Notes under the pieces: generated by a model
What the model was told of the DNA's origin: nothing
The model's database searches: none
Seen by the model: only the letters and a program-made list of their open reading frames with translations
Origin: Talpa occidentalis
Taxonomy: Eukaryota > Chordata > Mammalia > Eulipotyphla > Talpidae
Assembly: GCF_014898055.3 (NCBI RefSeq)
Contig: NW_026555331.1
Location: forward strand, 107,629,194 to 107,693,193
Direction of reading: 5' to 3'
DNA length: 64,000 nt
Shown here: positions 1 to 11,159 of the stretch, piece by piece
Numbering within the stretch: the first letter of the stretch is position 1
Layout of the letters: each line of letters begins with the position of its first letter
Translations under genes and position numbers: made by a program

Positions 1-98
1 ATCAGCAACAACAGTTTCTAGATTTAACAAGTACATATAATTATCTGTGAACAAAGATGTTTAAAGACATTGACTCTGGTGTCCAGGATCTTGAAGGT

Positions 99-370
99 TT
101 TTTTTTAAAGATTTATTTATTTATGCATACAAGAACTGAGGTAGAGGCCAGAGGTGGGGGTGGGTGAGAGGATTCATCAGAGACAGAGTGGGGAACAGAA
201 CAGGCAGACTGACTGAAATATACTGCTGAGGGGAGCCTCAGGTGAGGCTGGAGAGATCTGTTGCGCCATGTGGAAGCTTCCTGGCCAGCCAGGGATCGAA
301 CTCATGCTGCAGGGGCTGAATATATCTTCATAGTGCTGTGCTAAACCTCTTGTGCCACCAGGGAGGCCCC
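99..370 (-). mobile_element. tRNA-derived SINE, full length, antisense
   Basis: The T-run and 'aaagatttatttattta' tail complement lie at the left, and the tRNA-like head ('ccaccagggaggcccc' complement) lies at the right. It is flanked by imperfect target duplications 'ccaggatcttgaag' (83-96) and 'ccaggatcttcaag' (369-382). These overlap the SINE end by one or two bases. Confidence 0.9.
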
Positions 371-1977
371 AGGATCTTCAAGTTTAATGTGTAAAATAGC
401 CATATAAACTATAGCAATATGTGAAGGTACAGTAATGGCGTTAGGGAAGAGGGATAAACCATACAAAAGGAGGGATGTCAGGAGTAGTTAAGAGTACAGA
501 CTCCAGAATAAAACTACCAGGCTTAGAATCCTGAATCTTCTGAGAGGTTGCATCCCATAACTTCTCCATGTCTCAATTTTCTTATCTACAAAATGGGAAT
601 AACAGTAGCACCTAAGCCATAAGGTTAATGTGAGGTTTTAATTAGAACGGTGTTGGAAATATAGACAATGCTTAATTAAATAAGTTGGTGAATGAGGCCT
701 CATGAGAGATTTATAAAGCAGATTGTAAACCAAACTTGGAAAAGTGATTAAAAAGAATTCGACCAACTAGGAAGAAGATGTCAGGCAGAAGAAAGTCCAT
801 ATGCAAGTTCAAGAGACAAGATAGAGCAAAGGATCTGGGGAGATTTGAGGAGTTCAGGGTGAATGGAGAGTACTATTTATGTCTGCTGTTAGGAATGGAC
901 AGAAGCGGAAAGAGGCTGAGGCCTGTGGAGCCCTAGTTTAACCCAGACTCTGCTACTCTTTGTCACCTTCCTTTCCACTGCCCACCACCTCTCTGGCACT
1001 TTCCTTTATCTGCATTCTGTCTTGGTCTCACAGATGAGTATTCGTGGCTGTTTGTATTTGGTTAAGATTTTACTCCTCTACAACCATGTTTGCACCCTAA
1101 CATTAAAGCCAAAAGCATGTTATTTCTTACTGCTTAAATATCTCCTGTTCATCCCTACCTGGCATCAGACCCATATTGGCAGGACATTAATCTTGAAAAC
1201 TCATCTTGATCCTTAGTCTTGATATTCTGCATTATAATTCTAGATAAGGCTTTGGTTTCTCTTAACCAGATTTTTATTTTCATGCCATCCACCCAGTTTA
1301 CCTTTGGTAAATAACCCTTCAGGTCTGACCTTCCAGAATGCCCATCTTGTTCTGGTATTGCATGGAGGAGCCCCGTACCTTGCCTATGCTCTTAGCTTTC
1401 GGCCTAGAGCCCCAGTGATTCATCCTCTCTGACAGGTAACTGAAAGTCTGGGATGCTGAGATGGGTCAGGGACAAACATAAGATTGAGCTATTACTTGTT
1501 TCATCACTTACAGTCTATATTCTTCACAGAATCAACTGAAGTCAATATTATTGAAAGAAACAAATCAAGGACAAACAGGCGATTCAAAGGAGTTTTGAAA
1601 CTTGAAGTTGCTAGACAAAATCCAAAAGAAGCAGGGTTGCTAGGGAAAATCCAGAGGCAGGAGACAGAACCTGGGAAAACCAGGTGAGTGTTAGAGAAGT
1701 CCAAGTGCAGGTGGAAAGAAGCCATTTTTTATGAGGTGATGACCTAGGCAGAATGTCAGAGAATACTTGGGAAGCTGGGACACAAGACCACATAAAATCA
1801 ATTGAACCCTGTGAGAAATGGTTAGGTATTCCTCGAGACTACCCCAAAAGTATAACTTATTGACCAAGGACATTTTTTTTATAAAGACAAGTGTTCAGGG
1901 CTATAGGATATTGTAGAAAGGGATATTCAGACTTGGTAAAAAGCTGTGTAGCAGTCCAGGTCATGTAACTGTGGACA
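371..1977. other. Upstream non-coding stretch
   Basis: Contains a MIR remnant (481-660) and an exon-like open segment flanked by splice-site sequences at 1530-1683. No recognised gene. Confidence 0.5.
481..660 (+). repeat. MIR remnant
   Basis: 'gttaagagtacagactccag' followed by 'tctcaattttcttatctaca' and 'aaatgggaataacag', the order of the MIR consensus. Confidence 0.65.
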
Positions 1978-1989
1978 AAACAAGTCATC

Positions 1990-2837
1990 TTTTTTTTTTT
2001 AATTTAAATTTTATTTTTATATTCCCCATACAATTACAACCCCCTTATTTTGACCCCAATCCCTCCTTTCCTCGCCCCCCATCCCCATAGAGTGTCTCTG
2101 GTTCATAGTTGTTTGTTGATTTTGATATTTTCTTTCTTATAGTTATTCTTTTTCCTGGTCCCTTATTTAAGTTTTCTAGATTCCTACTATGAGTGAGACC
2201 ATCCGGTATTTTTCTTTTTCTTTCTGGCTTATTTCGCTGAGCATGATCCCTTCCAGCTCCATCCATGTTGCTGCAAATTGCATGTGTTTATCTTTTTTGA
2301 TTGCTGAGTAATATTCCATGGTATATATGTACCACATCTTCTTGATCCAGTCATCTATTTTACGGCATTTGGGTTGTTTCCAAAGCTTAGCTATTGTAAA
2401 TAGTGCTGCTATAAATATAGGGGTGCAGGTGCTCTTTGGAATTAAGTCTAACAAAAACAAAGAAAATAATCCAGTCAAAAAATGGGCAGACGAGCTAAAA
2501 AGAAACTTCTCTGAAGAGGAAATGCAAATGGCCAACAGGCATATGAAAAAATGTTCAACATCACTTGCAATCAGGGAAATGCAAATCAAAACTACAGTGA
2601 GATACCATCTCACACCAGTGAGAATGGCACATAATAAAAAAAAACTAGCAACAACAAATGTTGGCGAGGTTGTGGAGAAAAAGGAACTCTTCTGCACTGT
2701 TGGTGGGAGTGCAAACTGGTCCAACCACTATGGAGAGCTGTGTGGAGATGTCTTGACCTACTAAACATAGAGCTTCCATATGATCCAGCAATTCCACTCC
2801 TAGGTATTTACCCAAAGGACACAGAAACATCAATTCC
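1990..2837 (-). mobile_element. 5'-inverted (twin-primed) L1 3' end
   Basis: 1990 to about 2446 is the L1 3' end on the minus strand, starting with a T-run and reading into the end of ORF2 (motifs such as [17 protein letters not shown] and [10 protein letters not shown]). About 2447-2837 is the immediately preceding part of ORF2 in plus orientation (from 'aatccagtcaaaaaatgg' to 'ggtatttacccaaaggac'). Perfect 12-base duplications aaacaagtcatc at 1978-1989 and 2838-2849 show the whole arrangement was one insertion. No coding capacity remains. Confidence 0.93.
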
Positions 2838-5800
2838 AAACAAGTCATCATTTTGAGACTTCGTGTGTTCCATGTTAAATATGGGGGTAGGGGGAACCTA
2901 ACTTTCCTGCCCTGGATACCCAGCAGGTTTTTAAAAATAAAGTAAAATAATGGATATGAAAGCACTTAATAAAGCTGTGAAGCCAATACTAATGGAGCAA
3001 ATTATAATCATTAATGTGATTTCACTGGGGTTGGGGGATGTTAACAATAAAACATACTCTTTTGTGTGTTTGCTACTCTGTGGGAACAGGGAAATACCAA
3101 GGACGGAGGTTTGACCTAGGGATAAAATTACCAATTCATTCTACCTTCCTTTCAGAGTTCTTATGACAATTAACTTGCCAAGTTTCAACCACAAGACCAT
3201 ATGTTTGCTGGATCACATGGGGAAATGTGGTTTATTCTGATTATTTGTTTGTATTAACATTATTAGCGCAATGCTTCATTTATTACACTGGCCCAAATTC
3301 AATCTGTCAGGAGGCTTCACAGCATTTGAAAGTGTAAAAGTATTCCAAATGCAAAGGATTTTTAAAATAGGAGAGCCCTAAGCTCACCTCCTCCCCAGCA
3401 GACCTAGTTGGCAATCACCTTGAATATTACAGTGATATTCATGCCAATGAGAATCCTGACCTTTAATAAAATCCTGAAATTCCTTCTGAAGTGTCAAAGG
3501 GATATTCACATATACTAATGACAGCTTTAATATTCAATGTACTTTAATTATTGTAATTATTTGGAGATTAGTAATCATTGTCCTAATTCGCAAGGGGTCA
3601 TTTGATGGACCATACCACCCATTTTCTGAGCATACAGTAACAAAACATACTTGGAACTCTTCCTTCAATGCTCTTTCTCACAAATACAAGTAACAGGCCA
3701 AGTTCAGACACCAGCGTGTAAAGCATTGCAGTACCCAAGTCACAATTATTGTTTCTAAGTCACAAGGCAGCCCTCAGTTGAGGTGTCCTGTTTCTTTGGT
3801 TTCATTGCTGTGCTTTGCTTCACATACTCCACATTTCAGTCATACCAATACCTTTGCAGTTCCCCAAATGTATCAGTCTGTTCAATTTTGTGCTTTTGTA
3901 TATGCTGTTCTTTCTTCCTTCGATGTCCTCGCAGCCTTAAGTCCAGCTCAACACTCAATCATCTGGAAAGTTCTGACTAATACTTCGGAAGTCATCCAGG
4001 TGTTATCTCTGTGGGGAAGCTTCCCCAAATTATCACTAGATAATGTGACTCCTCTGTGTCCTCAGTCTCCTATGTGAGTTACTAGTTGTGCCCTCAAAGA
4101 CTGAAAGCTCCTATTCCCCACCCAGGGTCTGCCACCAAGTAGACCTCCCAAACATTCTGTAGGGCCCATGAATGCAGGGAGTCTCCTCCAATCTGAAGGA
4201 GCCCCACTGTCTCAATCTCCTATTTTGAATGTTTCCTGATCCAAAAGGATCAGTAAAACAGGTTTTTCCATAGGACAAATGGGCGTGGGTTATGAAAATG
4301 TTATGCAAGATTAGTCAAATGCTACACTGCTCCCTTCAGGAACTGTCCAGACACGATGTCCAGGCAGTTCAAGAGTGGACAATTTCGTGAAAGGGCCTGT
4401 CACAAATGTGGCTGGTCAAACGGGGCCCGTGAAGTTCGGCTTTAGGTGGTGGACTTTGCTTATCTCCTGAGCTCTGCTCCAACTGGGGAGGTAAGATGTT
4501 TATCAAGAACTTTCCTTTGTGCCATAGCAGCCTGAATGTTTTCCCTGTTCCCCGAAAGAACAGACACAGAAAGTCTGCTTTCCTTTTTCCCTCTTCCTAT
4601 TCATAGAAATGTTGACTGCAGCCAAGCTAAAAAAATGGGTTGAGTTCAGGTGAAATAAATGAGACTGAAGCTGTTAGAATGATGTTAAGTGTTGTTGGTG
4701 ATGAAGTGGTTGAAGGGTTCACCGAGAAAGAGGCAGAAGTCTGAGTCCCTGGAAGAGGCAAATCAACAATGACGATAACTTCGCATTGCAGGGGTGAAGA
4801 ATTGACAACTAGGTGGTGTGGCCACCAGAGCTAGCCCACTCCAGGGAAGGGGAGAGGGAGGCATGGGACAGAGAGACCAGGAGGCAAGAGGGGCTTCTAA
4901 GCGTAATGTTCCATTTATGGTTCCTGGATTGTGATATTTTTGTGTGAGGATATAATTCTCAACATAGTACAGAACACCACAATCAGAAGATATCTCATTT
5001 TAAACAGATATAAGTTATTTAATGAAATACAGTAAGTACTAATAAAATTGTATTTTCCTGTGATAGAGCAGAGCACATTTACAAATATATATTTCCATTG
5101 GGACACAGGTAATAGAGTTGCTTTTATTTTATATATGTCTATATCTACGTGTGTCTACTTCTCTGTTGTATATAATAAAAGCAACTGTATTTTCAGCAGA
5201 TTCTTTTCTTAAGTCAGCCCAGTGGTCCCTCTCACTTCTGGTTCTCACGTGAGGCCAATCCATTCCAATCACTATCAGTGGGGAACTGCCAGGAGAAATG
5301 GTAGTGGTGATCTAGTAATTATTTATTCATGTTTGAAAACAAGCAGCTAAGTAATAACTTTATCAATTCACTCCTCTAATTCCTCCAAAATGAGAGTAAG
5401 AAGAAGGGAGTTTGGGAGAAAGGACTTTAAGAGATATTGTTGTAATACGGCTTTGCTATACTTTTATAGTTCTTCTCTGTTAAAAAAACAAATACATGGG
5501 TAAAGGCAATGAGGGGTGAGTGCACTGCTTTCTACAGCAAGAGTAAAAAGAAACAGAGAGAGAAACAAATCATGGTATGTCATGCAATAGACTACTATGT
5601 GGTCACCAAAAAAAAAAAAATCAAATCTGCAGGTTTGGGCATAAGCATGCCATTCAGCAGCTGCTCATATGTGAAAAATCCTAAAGGACAATGATTGGCA
5701 ACATTTTTATAATGATCATATTATTGAGAAAGCAGGAGGAGTTTCTCGCTTCATTTTATGTTGTATTATTTAAAATGTTTGCAATAAGCCTATCTGTTAC

Positions 5801-6989
5801 ATTTCTTATATAAAGAGTGAATGACAGAACAAGAAGAAAACAATGAAGGAATCTGGGCACAGATCCCAAGAATGTGAGCAAGGTGTAAATTTCTTTTGTG
5901 GTGAGAAAAATGATTTCTCTTTCATATTATAAAAGGCTAATGTGTTAAGAAAAGGAATAGTCTATGTATTTGGAATCATTTTTAATAAATTATTTTGCTA
6001 TTAACATACTAGGTTTTTAAGTAATATTGAATTTTAGAAAATTTAATAAAATATTAACTAAAGGAGATATTGGGAAAGGAAAAGGAATGATTTTGCAAAA
6101 TTAGTTTAATTTTAAAAAGGACAAATCAAGCTGGACTTACAGAACCTTACAGTGCACAGAACAACCTCAAAATTTCAGAGAATCATAGAGATACAGGGGT
6201 TGAGCAAAGAGAACAATAAGCCACTAAGATTAATAAAAGATATTTTTTGTAAATATCTTATTTTATAGTGTACTCAGTATTTCATCACTGGGTACCTTAT
6301 TTGTGTGTGTGTATTATAGGTTCTGGAAAATAAAGATTGAATATTTTCAGAGAAGGGAATTAATATACCAAAACTTAAAAAAACCCACTTAAATTATATG
6401 ATCTTACTTGTTTTCCACCGACTAATTTCTAGTGTGTCTGCAAAATTCAATTATGACTCTTGCTACATAATTTTAGACATACTTCTATTTTTTGAACCTC
6501 ACAAAGGGAGACTTGAGGGGCATTAGGGCATTATATAAATGGGGATAAAAATATCACTGAATTAGAGATGGCAAAGCTCATAGAAAGAAAGTAGCTTACC
6601 CTTAGTAACATAGGTAATAGGAGGTAAAACCCATATATAAATTTAAGTCTGTTTCACTATATCTTATACTCTTAAGAAGAAAAAAATTTGTCTGAATGCA
6701 AAAGTGTTCAGGTGCTCACATAGCTATAATTAGAGCTTCATATACCCATTTATACTTTTTTAAAGGGTGATCTTTATAGAATCAACCAAGCAGTGACTTC
6801 CCTACAATAGATGTGACAGATGTCAAAGGTACCTAAAAGGAGGCTGCAAAGAGGAATCTATGCAAATAGAGTTTCATACAAGAGGTGTCCACAGATAGAG
6901 TGTGGGCAGCCTCAAGAGGGTGAAGATGTAGAAATGAAGTATCCTATAGCCCTATCCTACAACCCCCAGAAAGGAATGCAGCCTCGCTG

Positions 6990-7115
6990 ACACCTTGATT
7001 TTTGCCCATTGTGAGGCCCTTTTCAGATTTCTGACCTCCAGAGCTATAAGATAATGAACTTGTGTTGCCCTAGGTTACTGTGTGTGGAAATTTGTTATAG
7101 CAGAAATGAGAAACT
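6990..7115 (+). repeat. MaLR-type LTR end
   Basis: Resembles the 3' end of MST/MLT-type LTRs: 'caccttgatttttgcccatt', 'gacctccagagctataagat', 'atttgttatagcag'. The element may begin near 6790. Confidence 0.55.
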
Positions 7116-8205
7116 GATGCAAACTGCAGTAGTCTCCTCTAAGTGAACTTGAGGTTTCAAATGATGTGTCAGTTAGAAGATAGGAGCGAGGGATTTGGAG
7201 AATGTCACTGAATAAGAGAAGGCAGAGTCACTGATGTTGGAAGAGCCTCAGAGTTTAATTTTGAGACATGTGGATGGTGAATTGTGCTTTTCCATCATTC
7301 TCCCTTACTCCCAGTTTTACGGTAAAAACAGTGTAATTAGAATGACATATATATATACATATATATATATAGTAATATGCTCATTTTATCGCACAGATAT
7401 TTTCTACAGTTTATAAAAAAATTTTAAAAATATCTCACCAAGGTCTTATGAATTATCCTTGTATTTAATCCATGCATATTTTAATTATTCTCATGTATTC
7501 AAGTCTTTGTAAATTTCCAAGGACAAATTTAACTTCAAATAATAAATTATTGAAAACCCATTAAAAAAGCTTTCTGAACCAATTCCCACAGACCAGATAC
7601 TTCCTGACTCTGAATCTCCCACCACTTTCCAGAACATACAAAGTTGGGCAAGACACATAATCTCCCTGGAGTTCCTATTTTATAAAATGATGCCTAATTC
7701 TTTGAGACAAGTAGAGAATCTTAAATCTTAGACCTGAAGAAAACCCAGAGATGGCAGCAGCCTAAATTTCCCATTTTACATATGAGAAAACTGAAGCACT
7801 TAGCAGATTTCACACTGCCTTGTCCTCTGCCTGCACCCACAAATACACTGTATACCATGCTCTGTACAAGAGAATAGGGGTACTGAAGAAAGCTTATTTT
7901 TGTCCTAGGAAGTTTATGAGCTAGGAAAGATGATAGAGAAATAATATCAGTGCATAAAATGCTTTCTCACTAATGACAGAGGTTAAGTACAGGTTTTTGG
8001 TTGGGCTTGGAATAGGAGCACATAGCCTGGCCAGGTGTCACTCATCATCAATACTGGTTTGTAGAAACTTCTATTAATTTCTTTTTTACTTTACAAAAAA
8101 ATTGTGTTTTGGTCAATTCTTTTAAAAATTCTGATGAATGAAATGAAGAGCAGAAAAATAGTCCATAATCATGTCATCCAGAGATAATTACACCTATGCA
8201 AAGAT

Positions 8206-8240
8206 ACACACACAAATACAAACACACACACACACAAACA
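8206..8240. repeat. (CA)n-rich simple repeat
   Basis: ACACAC runs interrupted by AAATAC units. Confidence 0.85.
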
Positions 8241-8677
8241 CCCCTTCCTGCTGATTACCACAAATACCTTCTTTTAGAATCACTGAATCACAGACCTGGA
8301 GTGGGTATACTAAATACCATCTAGTTCAACTACCAAAATTTTATATTAGTGTGGTACATATATTACAATGAATGTGCCAATATTAATACATCACTATTAA
8401 CTAAAATTCATACTTTGTTTATTTTCTTAATATTCTCATGTTTAGACTAGATTTTGGGGTGGAAGATAACAGAGAGATTTTTCAGCTGTACACCTATTAT
8501 TTATTGGAATCTTATTGGTATGTTCATAAAATGTGGGAGAGAGGAAGTGTTCTGTAATATTCTGATTAGATATCAATATTTCAGTGGACCTGTATGCTGG
8601 GGCTATGACTTTCACAAGTATTTCTCCAATAAGGTAATATATTCCCTCTTGCCCTTTATTGCTATACCTGGCTACTG

Positions 8678-8818
8678 ATCTCCTTGAACCCTCTATTATT
8701 TATATTTCTACCAATATTTATATAAATATATTTATATAAATATATTTATATAAATATATTTATGTAAATTTATATTTATATTTGTCTAATCTCCTTGATC
8801 CCTCTATTGTTTATATTT
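8678..8818. repeat. AT minisatellite flanked by 30-base direct repeats
   Basis: The core repeats a 14-base unit tataaatatattta-like three times. 'atctccttgaaccctctatt' at 8678 and 'atctccttgatccctctatt' at 8789 belong to 30-base flanking repeats that are 28/30 identical. Confidence 0.9.
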
Positions 8819-10379
8819 TTTTCCTAGATGAAACAAGAAGGTTTAGGTAGTCTAGAATAGAAAGAATGTTCTACAATTAGGATAATGAGCTGGCAATATA
8901 TTGTCCCTAGAGAGCAGGCTTTTTGTTATGGAGAAGGATTTGGCCATATTTCACAGTATTTATTCTTCCCTTCCCTCTGCCAGAGCCATGAGGGTATCTT
9001 TCTTGCATTTTCATTGTGAGGATCTTGATGGCCGGTCCTTGAGGGAAAACCCACAAGAATGGAGATTCTCTTGAACTGCATTTGTGAGGGGTCTTAGTTG
9101 CTCACAAGCTGTTATATTATTGTATTCATAGTATGGAATAATAACACACAGATATTCTTCATTAAGCTTGTAGGATTATATCAGAAACCTGGGTTTTTTT
9201 CTAACTAATGATAAGATACTCCTTGACATAAATTGTAGTTGTGAGCGTGTTGGCTCTGCTTGAACCACTGAAGTGCCCTTTGGACTAAAATGACCTGAAA
9301 TAACTAGTCCAGGCAATATTGAGTTCATTCTAGATGAGGAGATTCATGGACTACGATAAGAGACCATATAGGAAGTATATGTCGGTAATAAAACTATTCA
9401 AATGTTCTACTGTGGTTGGGCACCAGACAATGTGTGAGATGAGTCCACTCACTATTTTCTATGAAATGCCCCTGAATGTTTGGTACTGTCTTCTCCAACC
9501 GAACATGTGGTGACTTGGTAGAGAAAGGAGTAAAGTGACATTAATTCAGTTCATTTTATCAAAAATTTATCGAGCGGTTATTTATTTCCTGTGAGCAAAG
9601 TTACTCAGAATACTATCAGCTGCCTGGAGTGCCCTAGAAAACTTACCCAAATACCATTATTTTGCATCTGAAAATATTTTATACCTTAGTTACTATGATG
9701 AGCAATTCACAGCACATACAGCTGTTTTGAACCATGGTCGGTTGTCTAATTTCAGGATTAACTATGACAGTGTTGTCTGCATTTTATTATTTTCTGTATG
9801 GTCAGATTTAACAAATTCATTGTGAAAAAGCAGTTTCCATTTTTTTTTTTACTGATTTCCATCTATTTGTGGAGTCATAAGAATGTGTTTTCCCCCATGG
9901 GGATCAGTAAAGTAAGTTAGCAAAGAAAGATTTTTTGTTATTGCTTGTAAAACTGCAACTCATAAACATTTTTTATGTATCTTGAATTGTCCTGCTTCTA
10001 AGAAACTTTATTTGCCTATCCACTGTTATATAGCTTAAGTTACATAGTAGAATAACTATTTGCTTATGGTTCTAGCTTCATCCTTGAAAAAGAGCTCCTT
10101 AATTGAGGAAGAATATCTATTTTTAGATCCCTAGTATCTATGGGAGTGATAGTCTAGAAATGCTGCTCAATAAATACTTATTAAGATAAAATTAAAATTA
10201 ATAAGATTTGGGTTCATACTTGAAACTCAGCCCAGACTTCATTACTGAAATCTAGACCTATATATCCCAAACTACACAATTACTATTTTGTAGTTATCAG
10301 ATACATATAATCATATATATCTATGATAGCACTACATTTATAGGTCATTTCTCATGCATTATATAATGCATGTACAAAT

Positions 10380-10500
10380 GTAATAATTGTATAAGGAGCA
10401 CATCTATAAAATAATTATCTGCCCTCTAAAGATAAGAACATTGGGACTCAGAAATGTCATCTAGGTAGTAAGTATTACAGCTAGGGCTGGAGCTAAGCAT
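10380..10500 (-). repeat. MIR remnant, antisense
   Basis: 'gataagaacattgggactca' and 'gctagggctggagctaagca' follow the reverse MIR order. Confidence 0.45.
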
Positions 10501-11114
10501 TTGTGAATTTAAATTCTTTGTCTAATTCAGAACTTTTCTGTCTCAACATTCTTGCTATTTGAGATTGAAGAATTCTTTGTTGGAGGGTAACGGAGCTTTA
10601 TGTTTATCAGTATTCTTGGCTCCTTCCCATTAGATACTAGTATCACCCTCCATCCCACTGTGACAACCAAAAATACCTCCTGACATTGCCGAAGTTCTCT
10701 TGGGAGCAAAATAAACTCTAGCTGGGAATCAATGATCTAATATTTCCTTTCTCTCCCTAGTATAGTGAGCACGCTGGGAAAGGCATACACAAAATGATGG
10801 AAGGTATGGAGGCACACCTCACAGTGGAGGCAGCATTTGATTTAGATCTTTACTATAGAAAGCTTGAATTATCAAGCACGATTTATAGTGATCAGAATAA
10901 ATGCTAAATATTTGTTGAGTGTGCATGACCTGCCAAATTTAAGTCTAAGAGGTAAAATATAATAAACACCATTAAATGTTTTTCTAAAATCAAAAGCCAT
11001 CTTAAAATTCATTCAGTGGAACATAGAATTATCTGTAGTCATGTAATCTCATGATATGTATTTAATATCCAGATTTATCATAAAGGAAAGAATTACATCC
11101 CATTTATTTTTGTA

Positions 11115-11117
<3 letters not shown>

Positions 11118-11156
<39 letters not shown>
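11118..11156. repeat. (TA)n microsatellite
   Basis: Uninterrupted TA dinucleotide run of about 19 units. Confidence 0.95.

Positions 11157-11159
<3 letters not shown>

Noticed and set aside
2318..2764. 148-residue plus-strand open frame
   Set aside because: It crosses the inversion point of an L1 3' end; both halves are L1 sequence in opposite orientation, so it is not a gene.
11118..11156. TA run as an origin or promoter element
   Set aside because: A plain microsatellite with nothing around it to suggest function.
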